A stretch of DNA of 64,000 bases from Zoogloea sp041914405 (GTDB lineage: Bacteria > Pseudomonadota > Gammaproteobacteria > Burkholderiales > Rhodocyclaceae): assembly GCF_041914405.1 (NCBI RefSeq), contig NZ_JAYSDK010000005.1:120052-184051 (forward strand), in the 5' to 3' direction. A model generated the notes under the pieces. It made no database searches, was not told the DNA's origin, and saw only the letters and a list, made by a program, of their open reading frames with translations. The position numbers and the translations under genes are program-made. Shown one piece after another: positions 52,786 through 61,511 of this stretch. How positions within the stretch are numbered: position 1 is the first letter of the stretch; each line of letters starts with the position of its first letter.

Positions 52786-54906
52786 TTACCAGGTGTAGCG
52801 CGCGTTCACACCGACCAGGCCGTTGCGCCCCGGTGCGGATTCGTAATAGCGGCTGTTGGTGTCGCCGACCACCACGGAGCCCACGTAGTTGCGGTCGAAG
52901 AGGTTGTCGAGGCGGGCAAACTCGCTGATGCGCCAGTGGCCAAGGCGCTGCTCGGCAGTGACGCGGATGTTGGCGATGGCGTAGGACGGCGCGGGCGTGG
53001 CCGTGTTGCTGTCTTCCACGTAGACCTTGCTGCGGTACACACCCTCGACGGCGGTGGTGATGGCCGGCGTGATCTTCCAGGCCAGGTCGCCGAACACCGT
53101 GCTGCGCGGGATGCCAGGAATGGACTTGCCGTCGGCGATGGTCTTCAGGCTGGCACCGGTGCCGGTGGTGAAGCTCTCGTCGTAGATAGCCCGCAGGTGA
53201 GACAGAGCCAGGCGGCTCGTGAGGTCGCGGCGCCAATCGGTATCGAACGACACCTCGATGCCCTGCCGCAGGGTTTTGCCGGCGTTCTTGTAGCTGGTGC
53301 GGCCGCCGGTAGAGGCATCCACCACCAGTTCGTCCTCGGTGTTGATCTGGAACGCGGCCACGTTGAGGCGGCTGCTGTCGCCGATCAGGGCCTTGGCGCC
53401 AATTTCGTAGTGCTGGCTGCGGGCGGCGCCGAGACCAAAGTTGAAGCCGGCGGCGCTGCCCGAGTAGAACATCTCGTTGAGTGTCGGCGTCTCGAAGCCC
53501 TTGGCGGCGCTCGCATACAGATTGACGGCCGGGTTCAGCTTGTAGACAACGCCCAGGATGGGGGTGGTCTTGTCGTAGTCGCGACCACCACTGTCGTTGC
53601 CATTCACGCCGACGATGTACTTGTCGTCCACCTTGAACTTGACCTGGCTATGGCGCAGGCCCACCGTGACCGCCCAGTCGCCACGGGCCCATTCGGTCTG
53701 CACGTAGGGGTCGAGGCTTTCGACGGAGTCAGTTTCGTTGCGGCGCAGCTTGCCCTTCACACCGAGGGTCGTGCCGACGAAGTTCTCGTAGCCTGTGCGC
53801 TGGTCGGTGCTGTTGTCGTAGTCGATACCGAAGGTCGTGGTGAGCTTGCCGCCAGCCGCTTCACGCACCGCGATGTAGCGGGCACCGAAGCCGTAGAAGT
53901 TACGGTCGAAGTCAATGATCCCGCCGGAGTGGCGAGGGTTGGCCTGGGCGGAGATCGGGATGGCTTGGTACTGGATCACGCTGCGCTGGCCGCTGTAGGC
54001 AGACAGCTGCAGCTGGTCGCGGCCGAAGCGGCGCTCGTAGGCGACGCCGCCCTGCAGGTGGTCGATGCTCTTGCGAGTGTTGAAGTCGTTGGCGGCGCTG
54101 TCGACACCCCGCGGGTTGCTCTTGTAAGCGGCCCAGCTGAGGCCCAGCGGATCCTGGGTGTTGTGCTGCCACAGGCCGTTGATGGTGAAGGTGAGCTTGC
54201 TGTCTTCGTCCGGTTTGCCGGTGATCTTGGCGAAAGCCTGCTCGCGCGTCGCGGCGCTGTGCTCGCGGTAGCCGTCGGTGCTGAAACGGGAGGTGTTGAG
54301 CACGTAGCCGAGGCCGTCGAGCTTGCCCTGGGCGGTGATGTCGGCCTTGGTGGTGCCGTAGCTGCCGGCGGCGAAGCCGGCCTCCAGGCTGGCGTTGTCG
54401 CGGGGTTCGATGGTGAACAGCTGGATCACGCCGCCGGAATGGTTGCCGTAGATGGCTGAGTAGGGGCCGCGCAGCACTTCCATGCGTTCGGCCACGTCGA
54501 GGTTGAAGGTGGCAGCCTGGCCCTGGCCGTCCGGCATGCTGGCCGGGATGCCGTCGGCGATCAGCTTGATGCCGCGCACGCCGAAGGCCGAGCGGGCACC
54601 GAAGCCGCGGGTGGAAATCTGCAGATCCTGGGCGTAGTTCTGGCGGTTGTTGGCCACCACGCCGGGGACGGCAATCAGCGCTTCGGAGGCGTTAACGCGG
54701 GGTTGGCCAGAGGTGATCTCTTCGCGGTTGAGGACGTCGATGGCGGCCGGCAGGTCGAAGCTGGCGGCTTCCGCCCGGCTGCCGGTTACGACAACCGGGT
54801 TGAGGGTCAGCGTGGCATTGTCGGCGGCAAAGGCCGGCGCATAGGCGGTGGCGAGAGCGGTGGTCATGGCGGCGCACAACGGCGTGCGGGCGAAGCGGGC
54901 GTGCAT
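52786..54906 (-). CDS. pqqU: TonB-dependent outer-membrane receptor, PqqU/YncD-like
   Basis: A 706-residue TonB-dependent receptor. Signal peptide, TonB-box region (TLTLNPVVVTGSR), plug domain and 22-strand barrel ending YTW. Many blocks match my recollection of E. coli YncD, since shown to be the PQQ receptor PqqU. Examples are VPGVVANNRQNYAQDL, ISTRGFGARSAFGVRGIKL, DGIPASMPDGQGQ, GRTSYKNAGKTLRQG and NLFDRNYVGSVVVGDTN. It would import PQQ using TonB. Here it lies 6 kb from a complete pqq set, so the cell probably both makes and takes up PQQ. Specificity is inferred from similarity. Confidence 0.8.
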   Translation of the reverse strand: MHARFARTPLCAAMTTALATAYAPAFAADNATLTLNPVVVTGSRAEAASFDLPAAIDVLNREEITSGQPRVNASEALIAVPGVVANNRQNYAQDLQISTRGFGARSAFGVRGIKLIADGIPASMPDGQGQAATFNLDVAERMEVLRGPYSAIYGNHSGGVIQLFTIEPRDNASLEAGFAAGSYGTTKADITAQGKLDGLGYVLNTSRFSTDGYREHSAATREQAFAKITGKPDEDSKLTFTINGLWQHNTQDPLGLSWAAYKSNPRGVDSAANDFNTRKSIDHLQGGVAYERRFGRDQLQLSAYSGQRSVIQYQAIPISAQANPRHSGGIIDFDRNFYGFGARYIAVREAAGGKLTTTFGIDYDNSTDQRTGYENFVGTTLGVKGKLRRNETDSVESLDPYVQTEWARGDWAVTVGLRHSQVKFKVDDKYIVGVNGNDSGGRDYDKTTPILGVVYKLNPAVNLYASAAKGFETPTLNEMFYSGSAAGFNFGLGAARSQHYEIGAKALIGDSSRLNVAAFQINTEDELVVDASTGGRTSYKNAGKTLRQGIEVSFDTDWRRDLTSRLALSHLRAIYDESFTTGTGASLKTIADGKSIPGIPRSTVFGDLAWKITPAITTAVEGVYRSKVYVEDSNTATPAPSYAIANIRVTAEQRLGHWRISEFARLDNLFDRNYVGSVVVGDTNSRYYESAPGRNGLVGVNARYTW

Positions 54907-55214
54907 TTGTTATTTGTCTCCGATGTTCTTTGTATCCGGGAGGTGGCCGGAAGCGGACCCGACGATACCTGTTTGTATGCTCTGCTGCCTCAAGAAAATC
55001 ATGATTCGGTCGCGATATCCAAGGTGGGCTGCGGATGTCCAGTACTGCTGTGCGACTTGTCGGATAGCGGTGTGCTGTGTCATTTATTTATGCCATTCAT
55101 GCCGCAAGCCGGCGAGCCGTGCGGTTTTCCAGCCCGAAGGTTCGTCGTATTGGCTTACAGTCGCTTACAGGCCGCGTGCGGCGTTTCCCATAAAGTTGAG
55201 AAGGAGGACATCAA
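54907..55214. other. Divergent control region, receptor gene to 55215
   Basis: About 308 bases with no gene. It contains the palindrome AATCATGATT (54997-55006) within a GAAAATCATGATT stretch resembling the one upstream of pqqA. I see no sigma-54 promoter in it. Confidence 0.5.
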
Positions 55215-55751
55215 ATGAAACGAATTCTTGTTGCAGCTGCGCTGGGCGTACTTGCCCATGGTGCTATGGCGGCCGACGTAGGGGTATCCATCAGCATCGG
55301 TGATCCGAATTTCTATGGTCGCCTCGACATCGGCAATTTCCCCCGTCCAGCCCTGCTGTATCCGCAGCCGATGGTGATCCAGGCGGTGCCCCGCGGAGTG
55401 GTGCGAGAGCCCTTGTACTTGCGGGTGCCGCCTGGCCATGCGAAGAACTGGCGTAAACACTGTGCGCGCTATAACGCCTGTGGTTACCCGGTCTATTTCG
55501 TGCAGGACCGCTGGTATAACGATGTTTATGCGCCGCGTTACCGGTCGGCACCTGAGTATCGGCGTGAGCCGGATTATCGTCCGCGGGAGCGCTACGAGGA
55601 TCGCCGGGACCGCCATGAAAATCGTCGGGAGCGCCAAGAAGATCGCCGGGACTGGCGGGATGAGCGCGGTGGCAGCTGGCAGGAGCGCGGCGACGGTGAG
55701 CGGGGCGGAGGTCATGGACGCGGTCACGGCCGTGGTGGCCGCGACGACTGA
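55215..55751 (+). CDS. Secreted protein with Arg/Glu/Gly-rich tail, unrecognised
   Basis: A 178-residue protein with a signal peptide ending AMA-AD. The first 115 residues look folded (VGVSISIGDPNFYGRLDIG, PQPMVIQAV, LYLRVPPGHAKNWRKHCARYNACGYPVYFV, two Cys). The tail from about residue 117 is a highly charged low-complexity stretch of Arg, Glu and Asp repeats ending in Gly/His/Arg. Such periplasmic proteins are common in betaproteobacteria and of unknown function. AGAAGGAGGACATCA provides a strong ribosome site. Confidence 0.85.
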   Translation: MKRILVAAALGVLAHGAMAADVGVSISIGDPNFYGRLDIGNFPRPALLYPQPMVIQAVPRGVVREPLYLRVPPGHAKNWRKHCARYNACGYPVYFVQDRWYNDVYAPRYRSAPEYRREPDYRPRERYEDRRDRHENRRERQEDRRDWRDERGGSWQERGDGERGGGHGRGHGRGGRDD

Positions 55752-55778
55752 GATCTGCCCCGGGGTTTCTTTTCGGGC

Positions 55779-55804
55779 AAAAAAACGGCGCCCCGAGGGG
55801 CGCC
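55779..55804 (-). terminator. Terminator after the porin gene
   Basis: GGCGCCCC and GGGGCGCC (55787-55804) form a perfect eight-base stem around GA. On the - strand it is followed by GTTTTTTTGCC. The same GA-centred CCC/GGG core occurs at 4456 and 11577. Confidence 0.85.
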
Positions 55805-55886
55805 TGAAGGAGGGAGAAACACAACAGGTTGGGTGACGGATGCCGTGTGGCACCCGTGAAACCGAACCGCCCTGGGGCGGCGGGAA

Positions 55887-57110
55887 TTAGAAGAACAGGA
55901 TCGCGCCAGCGGAGACGGTGTTGTTCTTGGTCTCGAAGGCGGAACTGGTGATCTTCTCGTGGTTGAATTCGCCGACCAGGGTCACGAACTTGTTCAGGCC
56001 GTGGTACACACCGAGGGTGTAGGCGTTGTTCTTGTTCTCGGGACCACCGAAGACGGAAGCGGTGGCACCGTCCTTGTCCTTGTTCTGGCCCCAGTTGATA
56101 CCGAACTTGGTCTTGTTCAGCTGGTAGGTGCCCTGCAGGAAGTAGCCTTGGGAGTCGGTCTTGTTGCCGAAGCCGTCGCTGCCGCCGAGGAACTGGGCGC
56201 CGATGGTGGACAGGCCGAGGCCCTTGCCCTTGAAGCCATAAGCCACGACTTCAAAGCCGTTCATGCCAGCCTTGATACCTGCTTCGTAGCCGGTGGCGGT
56301 GAAGCTCTTAGGGTTGCTGACGCCGTCACAGACTGCGCCGGTGGAGCAGCTGGTGCTCTGGGTGACGAGGCCACCCCAGATCTTGCCGGGGGCTGCACCC
56401 TTCCAGTCGTAATCAACCTTGGCCTGGAAGCCAGGGGTCTTGGTCTGGTCGCCGGCGAAGCGGCTCGGTTGGAAGATACCCGCGGAAGCTTGCAGACCGT
56501 TGTAGTTCGGCGTGCTGTAGGTGATCTGCGCCTGGAAGCCCGTGTACATGTAACCGTGGGCGATCATGCCGAAGGTCGTGTTGAACGGGATGCCGGCGTT
56601 GGAGGTGCCGCCGACGCCCAGCAGGGTCATGTCGGACAGGATGATGTTCTGGCCGAACAGGCCAATGTCGCGACCGAACTTGAGGGTGCCCCAGTCATTG
56701 TTGCCGAACTGGAAGTACACGTTACGGGTGTCGATCTGGCTGTACGGGTTGGTGATGCCAGCGCCGCCGGCATTGTTGCCGATCGGCAGGCCAACGACGG
56801 TGGAGTTGTTGTTGATGCCGGGAGCGAAGCTGAAGTGGGCCTTGATGTCCTGGTCGCCGGCCTTGGAGGTGACAACGAAGTTGATCCAGCCCGGCAGCAG
56901 GCCGTTGGTCAGTTCGCTGTTCTGGCTCTTGGTGGTGACGCCCGTGGCCTTGTTTTCCGTCTTGGAATCACGGTTCACGTAGAAGCCGTTGATCGTGCCG
57001 TTGATGTCGACGGTCACGTCGTTCTGGGTGAAGCTGACGGCTTGAGCGCCGCCGGCTGCAGCGGCCAGGCAAGCAAGGGCAACGGATTGGGCCAGAAGGG
57101 TTTTCTTCAT
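55887..57110 (-). CDS. General porin, betaproteobacterial type
   Basis: A 407-residue trimeric-porin-type outer-membrane protein. It has a signal peptide ending GGAQA-VS and alternating beta-strand pattern throughout. The segment NNDWGTLKFGRDIGLFGQNIIL is typical of Gram-negative porins, and the C-terminus ends with Phe (GAILFF) as needed for BAM recognition. It forms a diffusion pore. A sigma-54-type promoter resembling those of the quinoprotein genes lies 129 bases upstream, which suggests it admits their substrate. Confidence 0.93.
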   Translation of the reverse strand: MKKTLLAQSVALACLAAAAGGAQAVSFTQNDVTVDINGTINGFYVNRDSKTENKATGVTTKSQNSELTNGLLPGWINFVVTSKAGDQDIKAHFSFAPGINNNSTVVGLPIGNNAGGAGITNPYSQIDTRNVYFQFGNNDWGTLKFGRDIGLFGQNIILSDMTLLGVGGTSNAGIPFNTTFGMIAHGYMYTGFQAQITYSTPNYNGLQASAGIFQPSRFAGDQTKTPGFQAKVDYDWKGAAPGKIWGGLVTQSTSCSTGAVCDGVSNPKSFTATGYEAGIKAGMNGFEVVAYGFKGKGLGLSTIGAQFLGGSDGFGNKTDSQGYFLQGTYQLNKTKFGINWGQNKDKDGATASVFGGPENKNNAYTLGVYHGLNKFVTLVGEFNHEKITSSAFETKNNTVSAGAILFF

Positions 57111-57238
57111 AACGATTGTCTCCGGAATTTTGTCGTTGATGTCACCAGCGAAGCGCGGGCTATGGAGCGCCGCTACTTCGTTCCTCCCGAGGTCGGGTTT
57201 CCGTTGGGAAACTCGCCGTGACGGAGCAGCATTCCTTC

Positions 57239-57254
57239 TGCGAGTGCTGTGCCA
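57239..57254 (-). promoter_or_regulatory. Sigma-54-type promoter of the porin gene
   Basis: Read on the - strand: TGGCACAGCACTCGCA, with GG-N10-GC spacing. It matches the SoxYZ-like operon promoter (21429-21444) at 14 of 16 bases. The -12 element is TCGC rather than TTGC, so it may be weaker. Confidence 0.7.
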
Positions 57255-57365
57255 GAACGCATCCGGACGCGCTAAGGAGCGCTGATTTGTGATTCAAGTT
57301 ACTGTTTTGGAAAGAGATAATTTTTATTTGGACGGGCGTGCTTCGTCTTGGGTGAGACAGTTGCG

Positions 57366-57384
57366 CTGTTCAATAAATGAACAG
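57366..57384. promoter_or_regulatory. Inverted repeat, candidate enhancer of the porin promoter
   Basis: CTGTTCA and TGAACAG are perfect seven-base arms around ATAAA. It lies about 112 bases upstream of the promoter at 57239, the distance expected for a sigma-54 activator. Confidence 0.55.
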
Positions 57385-57555
57385 GCGGTTGTGACGTAAC
57401 GGAAGTCCTGATGCAGTTCGTGACAGCGTGTGGAGCATGCTGTAGCGCAACACGTGCAGTGGCCTCGGGCTTGCAATGGGCGCAGAAAATCCGGATTGCA
57501 CTGGTAAAATTGCGTCCAGACTTCACTCTTTCGGGCTGTTCAGGCCCTGGCTCCC

Positions 57556-58374
57556 ATGGATTTCCGTTCAAAACTGACTGCCGTCTGGCAGCATCATGAT
57601 TCTCTGCTGTGTGTCGGTCTCGATCCGGATCTGAAGCGCTTTCCGGCCCATTTGCAGGGGCGCACCGACGCCGTCTTCGCCTTCTGCAAGGGAATCGTTG
57701 ATGCGACGGCTGATCTGGCCTGTGCCTTCAAGCCCCAGATTGCCTATTTTGCAGCGGCTCGCGCGGAGGACCAGCTGCAGGAGCTCATCGCCTACATTCA
57801 TGAGAAGTATCCGGCTGTGCCAGTGGTCCTTGATGCGAAGCGTGGGGATATCGGCGCCACTGCGCAGCAGTACGCACGGGAAGCCTTTGAGCGTTATGAC
57901 GCGGATGCGCTGACGGTGAATCCGTACATGGGGTTCGATTCGGTCGAGCCGTACCTCGAGTATTCCGATCGTGGCTTGATCGTTCTTTGTCGCACCTCCA
58001 ATCCTGGCGGCTCGGATCTGCAGAACCTTACGGTGGAGGGTGGTGCCAAGCTCTATCAGCACGTAGCCGGACTGGTTGCAGGCAAGTGGAATGTGCACGG
58101 GCAGAACGCGCTGGTTGTTGGCGCGACTTTCCCGCAGGAACTGGCCGACGTCCGCCGCATCGTCGGGGATCTGCCGTTGTTGGTGCCGGGAATCGGTGCC
58201 CAGGGAGGGGACGTGGAGGCAACGGTCAAAGCGGGGCGGAGTGCCGCCGGTACGGGGCTGATGATCTCCTCGTCGCGGGCCATCCTCTATGCGGGACGTG
58301 GCGAGGATTACGCTGAGCAGGCCCGCAAGGTCGCGCTGGCGACCCGGGACGAGGTGAACCTGTTCCGTTCCTGA
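57556..58374 (+). CDS. pyrF: Orotidine 5'-phosphate decarboxylase, type 2
   Basis: PyrF makes UMP from OMP, the last step of de novo pyrimidine synthesis. The 272-residue product is of the longer type 2 class. The catalytic segment is VVLDAKRGDIGATAQQYA, with FKPQIAYFAA, TVNPYMGFDSVEP and LLVPGIGAQGGDVEA. The start at 57556 gives the usual MDFRSKLTAVW opening. The 445-base spacer before it holds the porin control sites. Confidence 0.96.
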   Translation: MDFRSKLTAVWQHHDSLLCVGLDPDLKRFPAHLQGRTDAVFAFCKGIVDATADLACAFKPQIAYFAAARAEDQLQELIAYIHEKYPAVPVVLDAKRGDIGATAQQYAREAFERYDADALTVNPYMGFDSVEPYLEYSDRGLIVLCRTSNPGGSDLQNLTVEGGAKLYQHVAGLVAGKWNVHGQNALVVGATFPQELADVRRIVGDLPLLVPGIGAQGGDVEATVKAGRSAAGTGLMISSSRAILYAGRGEDYAEQARKVALATRDEVNLFRS

Positions 58375-58445
58375 GCAAGGGTGGCCATTGGGATAGGCGC
58401 AGTGGCCAGGGGGCTACCCGGCCCTTCTTGCATGTGGCGATTGTG

Positions 58446-59042
58446 TTAGCGACGCTGCCAACTTAGGCAGCGGTTGTTGGCGGGCATGGGGTCGTCGGCG
58501 ACAAGTTCAAAGCCGATTTCCCGAGCAAGTGCGTCAACTGCTTCAAAGTCCCGGATGCCCCGTTCGGGGTGGGTGGCCTTCAGGCTGACGTCGAATTCAG
58601 CGTTGCTGGGACTGGTGAAGCGACCTCCATAGTTGAAAGGGCCATACACGGTCAGTCGGGCGTTGGGCGCGAGTACCTGGGGCAGGACCTTAAAGAGGGT
58701 GAGGACGCTGTCCCAGCTCATGATGTGCAGGGTGTTGGCGGTGAATACGGCGTCGAAGCGGGCCGCGGGCCAGGCTCCGCCGACATCCAGTTCCAGTGGC
58801 GGCGGGGTATTGGGCAGGCCGGCCTCGGCCAACCATTGCCGGATGCCCTCCAGGTTCTCGTGCCGATCGCTGGTTTGCCAGGTTACTTGCGGCAGGGCTG
58901 CGGCAAAATGAATCGCATGCTGGCCTGTTCCTGAACCGATTTCCAGCACGTTGCGGCAGCCGGTAAAACGGATGCGCAGGACCTCCAGAATCGGGTCCCG
59001 GTTACGGTCGCAGGCGGGGGCGTAGGGTTTGTCGGCGGGCAT
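58446..59042 (-). CDS. DUF938 SAM-dependent methyltransferase
   Basis: A 198-residue class I methyltransferase-fold protein. Its opening is typical of DUF938, with KPYAPACDRNRDPILEVL, the SAM-binding VLEIGSGTGQHAIHFA and FDAVFTANTLHIMSW. YGPFNYGGRFTSPSNAEFD follows. Reaction unknown. It is convergent with pyrF and divergent from the glycosyltransferase. Confidence 0.93.
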   Translation of the reverse strand: MPADKPYAPACDRNRDPILEVLRIRFTGCRNVLEIGSGTGQHAIHFAAALPQVTWQTSDRHENLEGIRQWLAEAGLPNTPPPLELDVGGAWPAARFDAVFTANTLHIMSWDSVLTLFKVLPQVLAPNARLTVYGPFNYGGRFTSPSNAEFDVSLKATHPERGIRDFEAVDALAREIGFELVADDPMPANNRCLSWQRR

Positions 59043-59193
59043 GGTCTTGGTGTCCAGTGATCGTGAGAGGCTCGGGCCAGCCTGCTGGCTGGCGGCGCTA
59101 AATGCGCTGTTTCAGGAAATCCGTCCGGAATAGGCGGAGGGGAGACCTGCTATAGTCCTCGACTGATTCCGAGAGTCTCCCAGGCCTTGAACG

Positions 59194-60342
59194 ATGAACG
59201 ACAGTCGCCCCCTGATTATTCACATTGTCTATAGCTTCGATGTTGGCGGTCTTGAGAACGGTATCGTAAACCTGATCAACCGGATGCCCGTCGAGCGCTT
59301 CCGGCACATGATCGTCGCGCTGGCTTATTGTTCGCCATCTTTTTGCCAGCGCATCCAGCGCAGCGATGTCGAGTTCGTGTCCATCAACAAAGGGGCCGGC
59401 CACGGTTTCAAGTTGTACCCGAAGATCTACCGGATGCTTCGGCAGCTCAAGCCCGCCGTGGTCCATACGCGCAACCTTGCCGCGCTCGAGATGGTTGTGC
59501 CGGCCTGGCTGGCCGGTGTGCCGCTACGTTTGCATGGTGAGCACGGCTGGGACAATTCCGATCCGGATGGCCGTAGCCGAAAGTACCAGTTCGTGCGGAG
59601 GCTTTACTCGCCATTCGTCAGCAAATACATCGCGCTGTCGCGAACGATCGAATCCTACCTCGTGGATCGGGTCGGTATCGAAGCGGAGCGGATCCGGCGC
59701 ATCTGTAACGGCGTCAATGCAGATCGATTTGTGCCTGCCGCGACCCGACGCGATATCGCCGGCTCGCCTTTCAATGACCCTGAGCTGTTTGTGATCGGAA
59801 CCGTAGGCCGGCAGCAGGCGGTCAAGGACCAGGCAACGTTGGTGCACGCATTTGCGGCATTCGTGCGAGGAAACCCGGAGGCCGCCCGGCGCGCCCGCCT
59901 GATTCTCGTCGGTGATGGGCCGCTGGCGGCGAGCCTTGCCGATCTGGTGAAGGGTGAAGGCCTGGATGGTTCGGTTTGGATGGCCGGAGAACGTTCCGAC
60001 GTACCCGAGATCATGCGCGGGCTTGATATGTTTGTGTTGCCATCCCAGGCGGAAGGTATTTCCAATACCTTGCTGGAGGCCATGGCTTCCGGTCTGCCTG
60101 TCGTTGCGACAGCGGTGGGAGGGAATCCGGAACTTGTGGTTGATCACCAGACCGGCCTGCTGGTTCCGCCGCAGGATCCAGAGCGGATGGCGCAGGCATT
60201 TGACGTGCTGTTCAGCGACAGCACCGCAGCCCGAGCGATGGGGCAGGCCGGGCGCGAACGCGTCCTGACCAATTTCAGCATGGATGCGATGATGGGGAAC
60301 TATCTGGCGCTTTACGAAGGAAAGCTCAACGGCGCCATTTGA
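59194..60342 (+). CDS. Glycosyltransferase family 4, PEP-CTERM/EpsH1-system type
   Basis: A 382-residue GT-B glycosyltransferase. The opening IIHIVYSFDVGGLENGIVNLINRMP and HGEHGWDNSDPDGRSRKYQ are characteristic of the sugar transferase associated with the PEP-CTERM/EpsH1 exopolysaccharide systems. The donor-site motif is FVLPSQAEGISNTLLEAMASGLPVVAT (E-x7-E). It would add a sugar during exopolysaccharide assembly in the cytoplasm. No other exopolysaccharide gene is in the window. Confidence 0.92.
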   Translation: MNDSRPLIIHIVYSFDVGGLENGIVNLINRMPVERFRHMIVALAYCSPSFCQRIQRSDVEFVSINKGAGHGFKLYPKIYRMLRQLKPAVVHTRNLAALEMVVPAWLAGVPLRLHGEHGWDNSDPDGRSRKYQFVRRLYSPFVSKYIALSRTIESYLVDRVGIEAERIRRICNGVNADRFVPAATRRDIAGSPFNDPELFVIGTVGRQQAVKDQATLVHAFAAFVRGNPEAARRARLILVGDGPLAASLADLVKGEGLDGSVWMAGERSDVPEIMRGLDMFVLPSQAEGISNTLLEAMASGLPVVATAVGGNPELVVDHQTGLLVPPQDPERMAQAFDVLFSDSTAARAMGQAGRERVLTNFSMDAMMGNYLALYEGKLNGAI

Positions 60343-60382
60343 CTTTCGGGCCCGGCTTGTGCCGGGTGTTCGGTACGCATAA

Positions 60383-60420
60383 AAGCAAAAAGCCAATCCC
60401 TAAGGATTGGCTTTTTGCTT
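60383..60420. terminator. Bidirectional terminator between glycosyltransferase and tRNA-Pro
   Basis: AAGCAAAAAGCCAATCC and GGATTGGCTTTTTGCTT are perfect 17-base arms around CTAA, with T tracts in both directions. Confidence 0.95.
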
Positions 60421-60427
60421 GAAACAT

Positions 60428-60505
<78 letters not shown>

Positions 60506-60558
60506 CAAGCTGCGCATTATAGACATCAATTCAGGCTTTGCCAAGCCCTGAATGCATT

Positions 60559-61509
60559 TCATGCGCACGCAGGGATGAGGAAGTCTTCAGAAATGCGGCA
60601 GCCTAGGTCAAAGATGCGATCGCGGAAGTCCTCTAGGTAATTGCGGAAGCCTACTTCGAAGATACGCTCGATACGACCGAATCGAAGATGGGACTCCAGT
60701 TCGCCGGCAAGTCTCTCCGTCTCGGCGGAGCGGGCGTTTGAAACCCGCGTTAGGTTGGAGTAGACCTCCTTCATGCTGCGGGCCAGCGAGCGGGGCATGT
60801 CGGCACGTAGAATGAGAAGCTCGGCAACCCGTAGCGGGGTGATCTGATCCCGATATACCTTGCGGTAGACCTCGAAAGCCGAAACGGACTGGAGTAGCGC
60901 GCTCCATTGGTAGTAGTCGTTTGCTTGCGTAGCATCCTCATCAGAGCCGGGCAGCAGGTTGAGGTACTTGACCTCCAGGATGCGGGCGGTGTTGTCGGCA
61001 CGTTCGAGAAAGGTGCCTAGACGGATGAATCTCAGCGATTCGTCTTGCAGCATCGTTCCGATGGTCACGCCACGCGACAGGTGTGAGCGGTACTTGACCC
61101 ATTCGAAGAAGGCGCCGGGACCGTTCTCCCAGAGTTTGGCCGGCGTGAGATCCCTCATCTTCAACCAGGTCTCGTTTGAGGTCTCCCAGAGTTCGGAGGT
61201 CAGCGTGCCGCGAACGGCATGCGCATTCTCGCGGGTTGCACGCAGGCAGCGGTAGATGCTGCCGGGGTTGTCCTTGTCGAAGATCATGAACTCAAGGACG
61301 GCCTCCGTGGTGTGGCGTGGATGCTTGGCCAGGAAGGTGTCCTGAAGTTCCATGATCTTCAGCATGCCAGCCCACATGGGTTCCACGTCCTCGCCATTCT
61401 GGGGGAGGAGGGAAAGTCGATAGGTTACGTCCAGAATGCGGGCGGTGTTTTCGGCGCGTTCCATGTAGCGCGCCATCCAGAACAGGTGATCAGCGGTGCG
61501 GCTCAGCAT
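60559..61509 (-). CDS. Alpha-E domain protein (DUF403)
   Basis: A 316-residue all-helical alpha-E protein, opening MLSRTADHLFWMARYMERAEN and with a second, similar TARILEV helix unit (SLRFIRLGTFLERADNTARIL). It is the usual partner of the circularly permuted ATP-grasp enzyme encoded two bases upstream. The pair is thought to ligate or modify peptides. The ATG at 61509 has GGAGG upstream; an earlier frame start at 61530 overlaps the ATP-grasp gene. Confidence 0.92.
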   Translation of the reverse strand: MLSRTADHLFWMARYMERAENTARILDVTYRLSLLPQNGEDVEPMWAGMLKIMELQDTFLAKHPRHTTEAVLEFMIFDKDNPGSIYRCLRATRENAHAVRGTLTSELWETSNETWLKMRDLTPAKLWENGPGAFFEWVKYRSHLSRGVTIGTMLQDESLRFIRLGTFLERADNTARILEVKYLNLLPGSDEDATQANDYYQWSALLQSVSAFEVYRKVYRDQITPLRVAELLILRADMPRSLARSMKEVYSNLTRVSNARSAETERLAGELESHLRFGRIERIFEVGFRNYLEDFRDRIFDLGCRISEDFLIPACA

Positions 61510-61511
61510 TT

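Noticed and set aside
57299..57571. A 90-residue open frame on the - strand upstream of the porin
   Set aside because: It lies in the porin/pyrF control region, overlaps the pyrF start, has no ribosome site and no recognisable composition.
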